From Chara braunii (lineage: Eukaryota > Streptophyta > Charophyceae > Charales > Characeae), in the NCBI GenBank assembly GCA_003427395.1, contig BFEA01000206.1, forward strand, positions 1,220,722 through 1,275,424: a stretch of 54,703 nt of DNA, given 5' to 3'. The notes below the pieces were generated by a model. The model saw nothing but the letters and a program-made list of their open reading frames with translations. It was not told the DNA's origin and ran no database searches. Of this stretch, positions 54,361 through 54,703 are shown piece by piece; within the stretch, counting starts at the first letter, position 1; each line of letters begins with the position of its first letter. The translations under genes were made by a program, and so were the position numbers.

Positions 54361-54703
54361 AACTGGCGAAATTCAACGCCCGTTCATCCGTTTAACGAGC
54401 CCCTGAGCCCGGTTAAATCCCGTTTAACGCAAAAACGGGGGCTTGGCGTTGAATTCCGAAAAACAGAATTCGCGCTTTGGGCCTCGGACACGGGTGCCTA
54501 TGTGCCCGAACACTAAAACCAGAAGAAAAAAAAAAAAATTCACCCCCCATTGACACCCCCCCTAAACACCCCTAATGGACCGAAAAACCCCTATCTGACC
54601 CCAAACACACCACTCGGCCCCCTCCCCCCGACCTGCACATTCCCACCACGACCCCCAACCCCCACTGCACCTCACTGCCCTCAGTGCCCTCACACCCACC
54701 CCT
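54361..54703 (+). mobile_element. Possible element end with CGTTTAAC motifs (cut by window edge)
   Basis: AATTCAACGCC (54370-54380) and GGCGTTGAATT (54445-54455) are perfect 11-bp inverted repeats. Inside them, GAGCCCC pairs with GGGGGCT, and CCGTTTAACG/CCCGTTTAACG units repeat. C-rich DNA follows to the window end, similar in style to 49030-49090 inside the 48800-49283 element. No target duplication can be tested. Confidence 0.4.

Overview
This window is repeat-dense, AT-rich intergenic DNA from a large eukaryotic nuclear genome. I found no intact host gene, rRNA, convincing tRNA gene, operon or CRISPR array. A plant or charophyte-type (streptophyte) nuclear genome is the best inference. The main clue is a decayed mitochondrial fragment at 27546-28147 that joins a group II intron reverse transcriptase/maturase to an rps1-like exon. 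Ty3/gypsy relics, hAT-like non-autonomous elements, tRNA-derived repeats and long microsatellites fit that setting. The exact lineage cannot be read from the sequence. There is one scaffold gap of about 994 N (25379-26372) and single Ns at 388, 18970 and 50750.

Layout. 1-459: two nested hAT-like fragments. 560-1430: a triplicated LTR-like motif and a polypurine tract. 1880-5750: tRNA-like sequence, a short hAT-like element with a clean target duplication (2958-3186), and a ~525-bp tandem duplication. 6000-8440: Asp/His-biased degenerate repeat and a GA microsatellite. 8440-13030: AT-rich DNA with a 67-T run, a ~60-bp minisatellite, and the first copy of an unnamed conserved ORF. 13042-15170: a MITE and three copies of a ~250-bp GC-rich repeat called family A here. 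16815-17540: family-B hAT-like elements. 18150-19640: a gag/protease relic of Ty3 type split by a 988-bp hAT-like element. 24470-25378: a coding-like minus-strand relic and a 136-bp palindromic tandem repeat running into the gap. 27546-28147: the mitochondrial-type insertion. 30500-32510: GAA, GT and CAGA microsatellites. 34300-34930: an array of hairpins. 38500-40100: repeat related to 6000-7200. 41150-41700: a 69-71-bp minisatellite. 43025-43945: another family A copy and the second copy of the conserved ORF. 47100-47800: a family A copy interrupted by a hAT-like element. 48792-52262: a decayed Ty3/gypsy pol region (minus strand) broken by a hAT-like insertion. 54360-54703: start of one more GC-rich-ended element.

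The clearest result is a group of hAT-like non-autonomous elements, most with 8-bp target site duplications. Several share a core containing CATAACATA, then TTTTTCAGA, then a long T run. Each subgroup has its own subterminal motif: CCGAAC, GTACGG, GTCCGG, ATCCGG or CGTTTAAC. Two of them interrupt retrotransposon coding relics and one interrupts family A, so their ends and relative ages can be read directly from the sequence.
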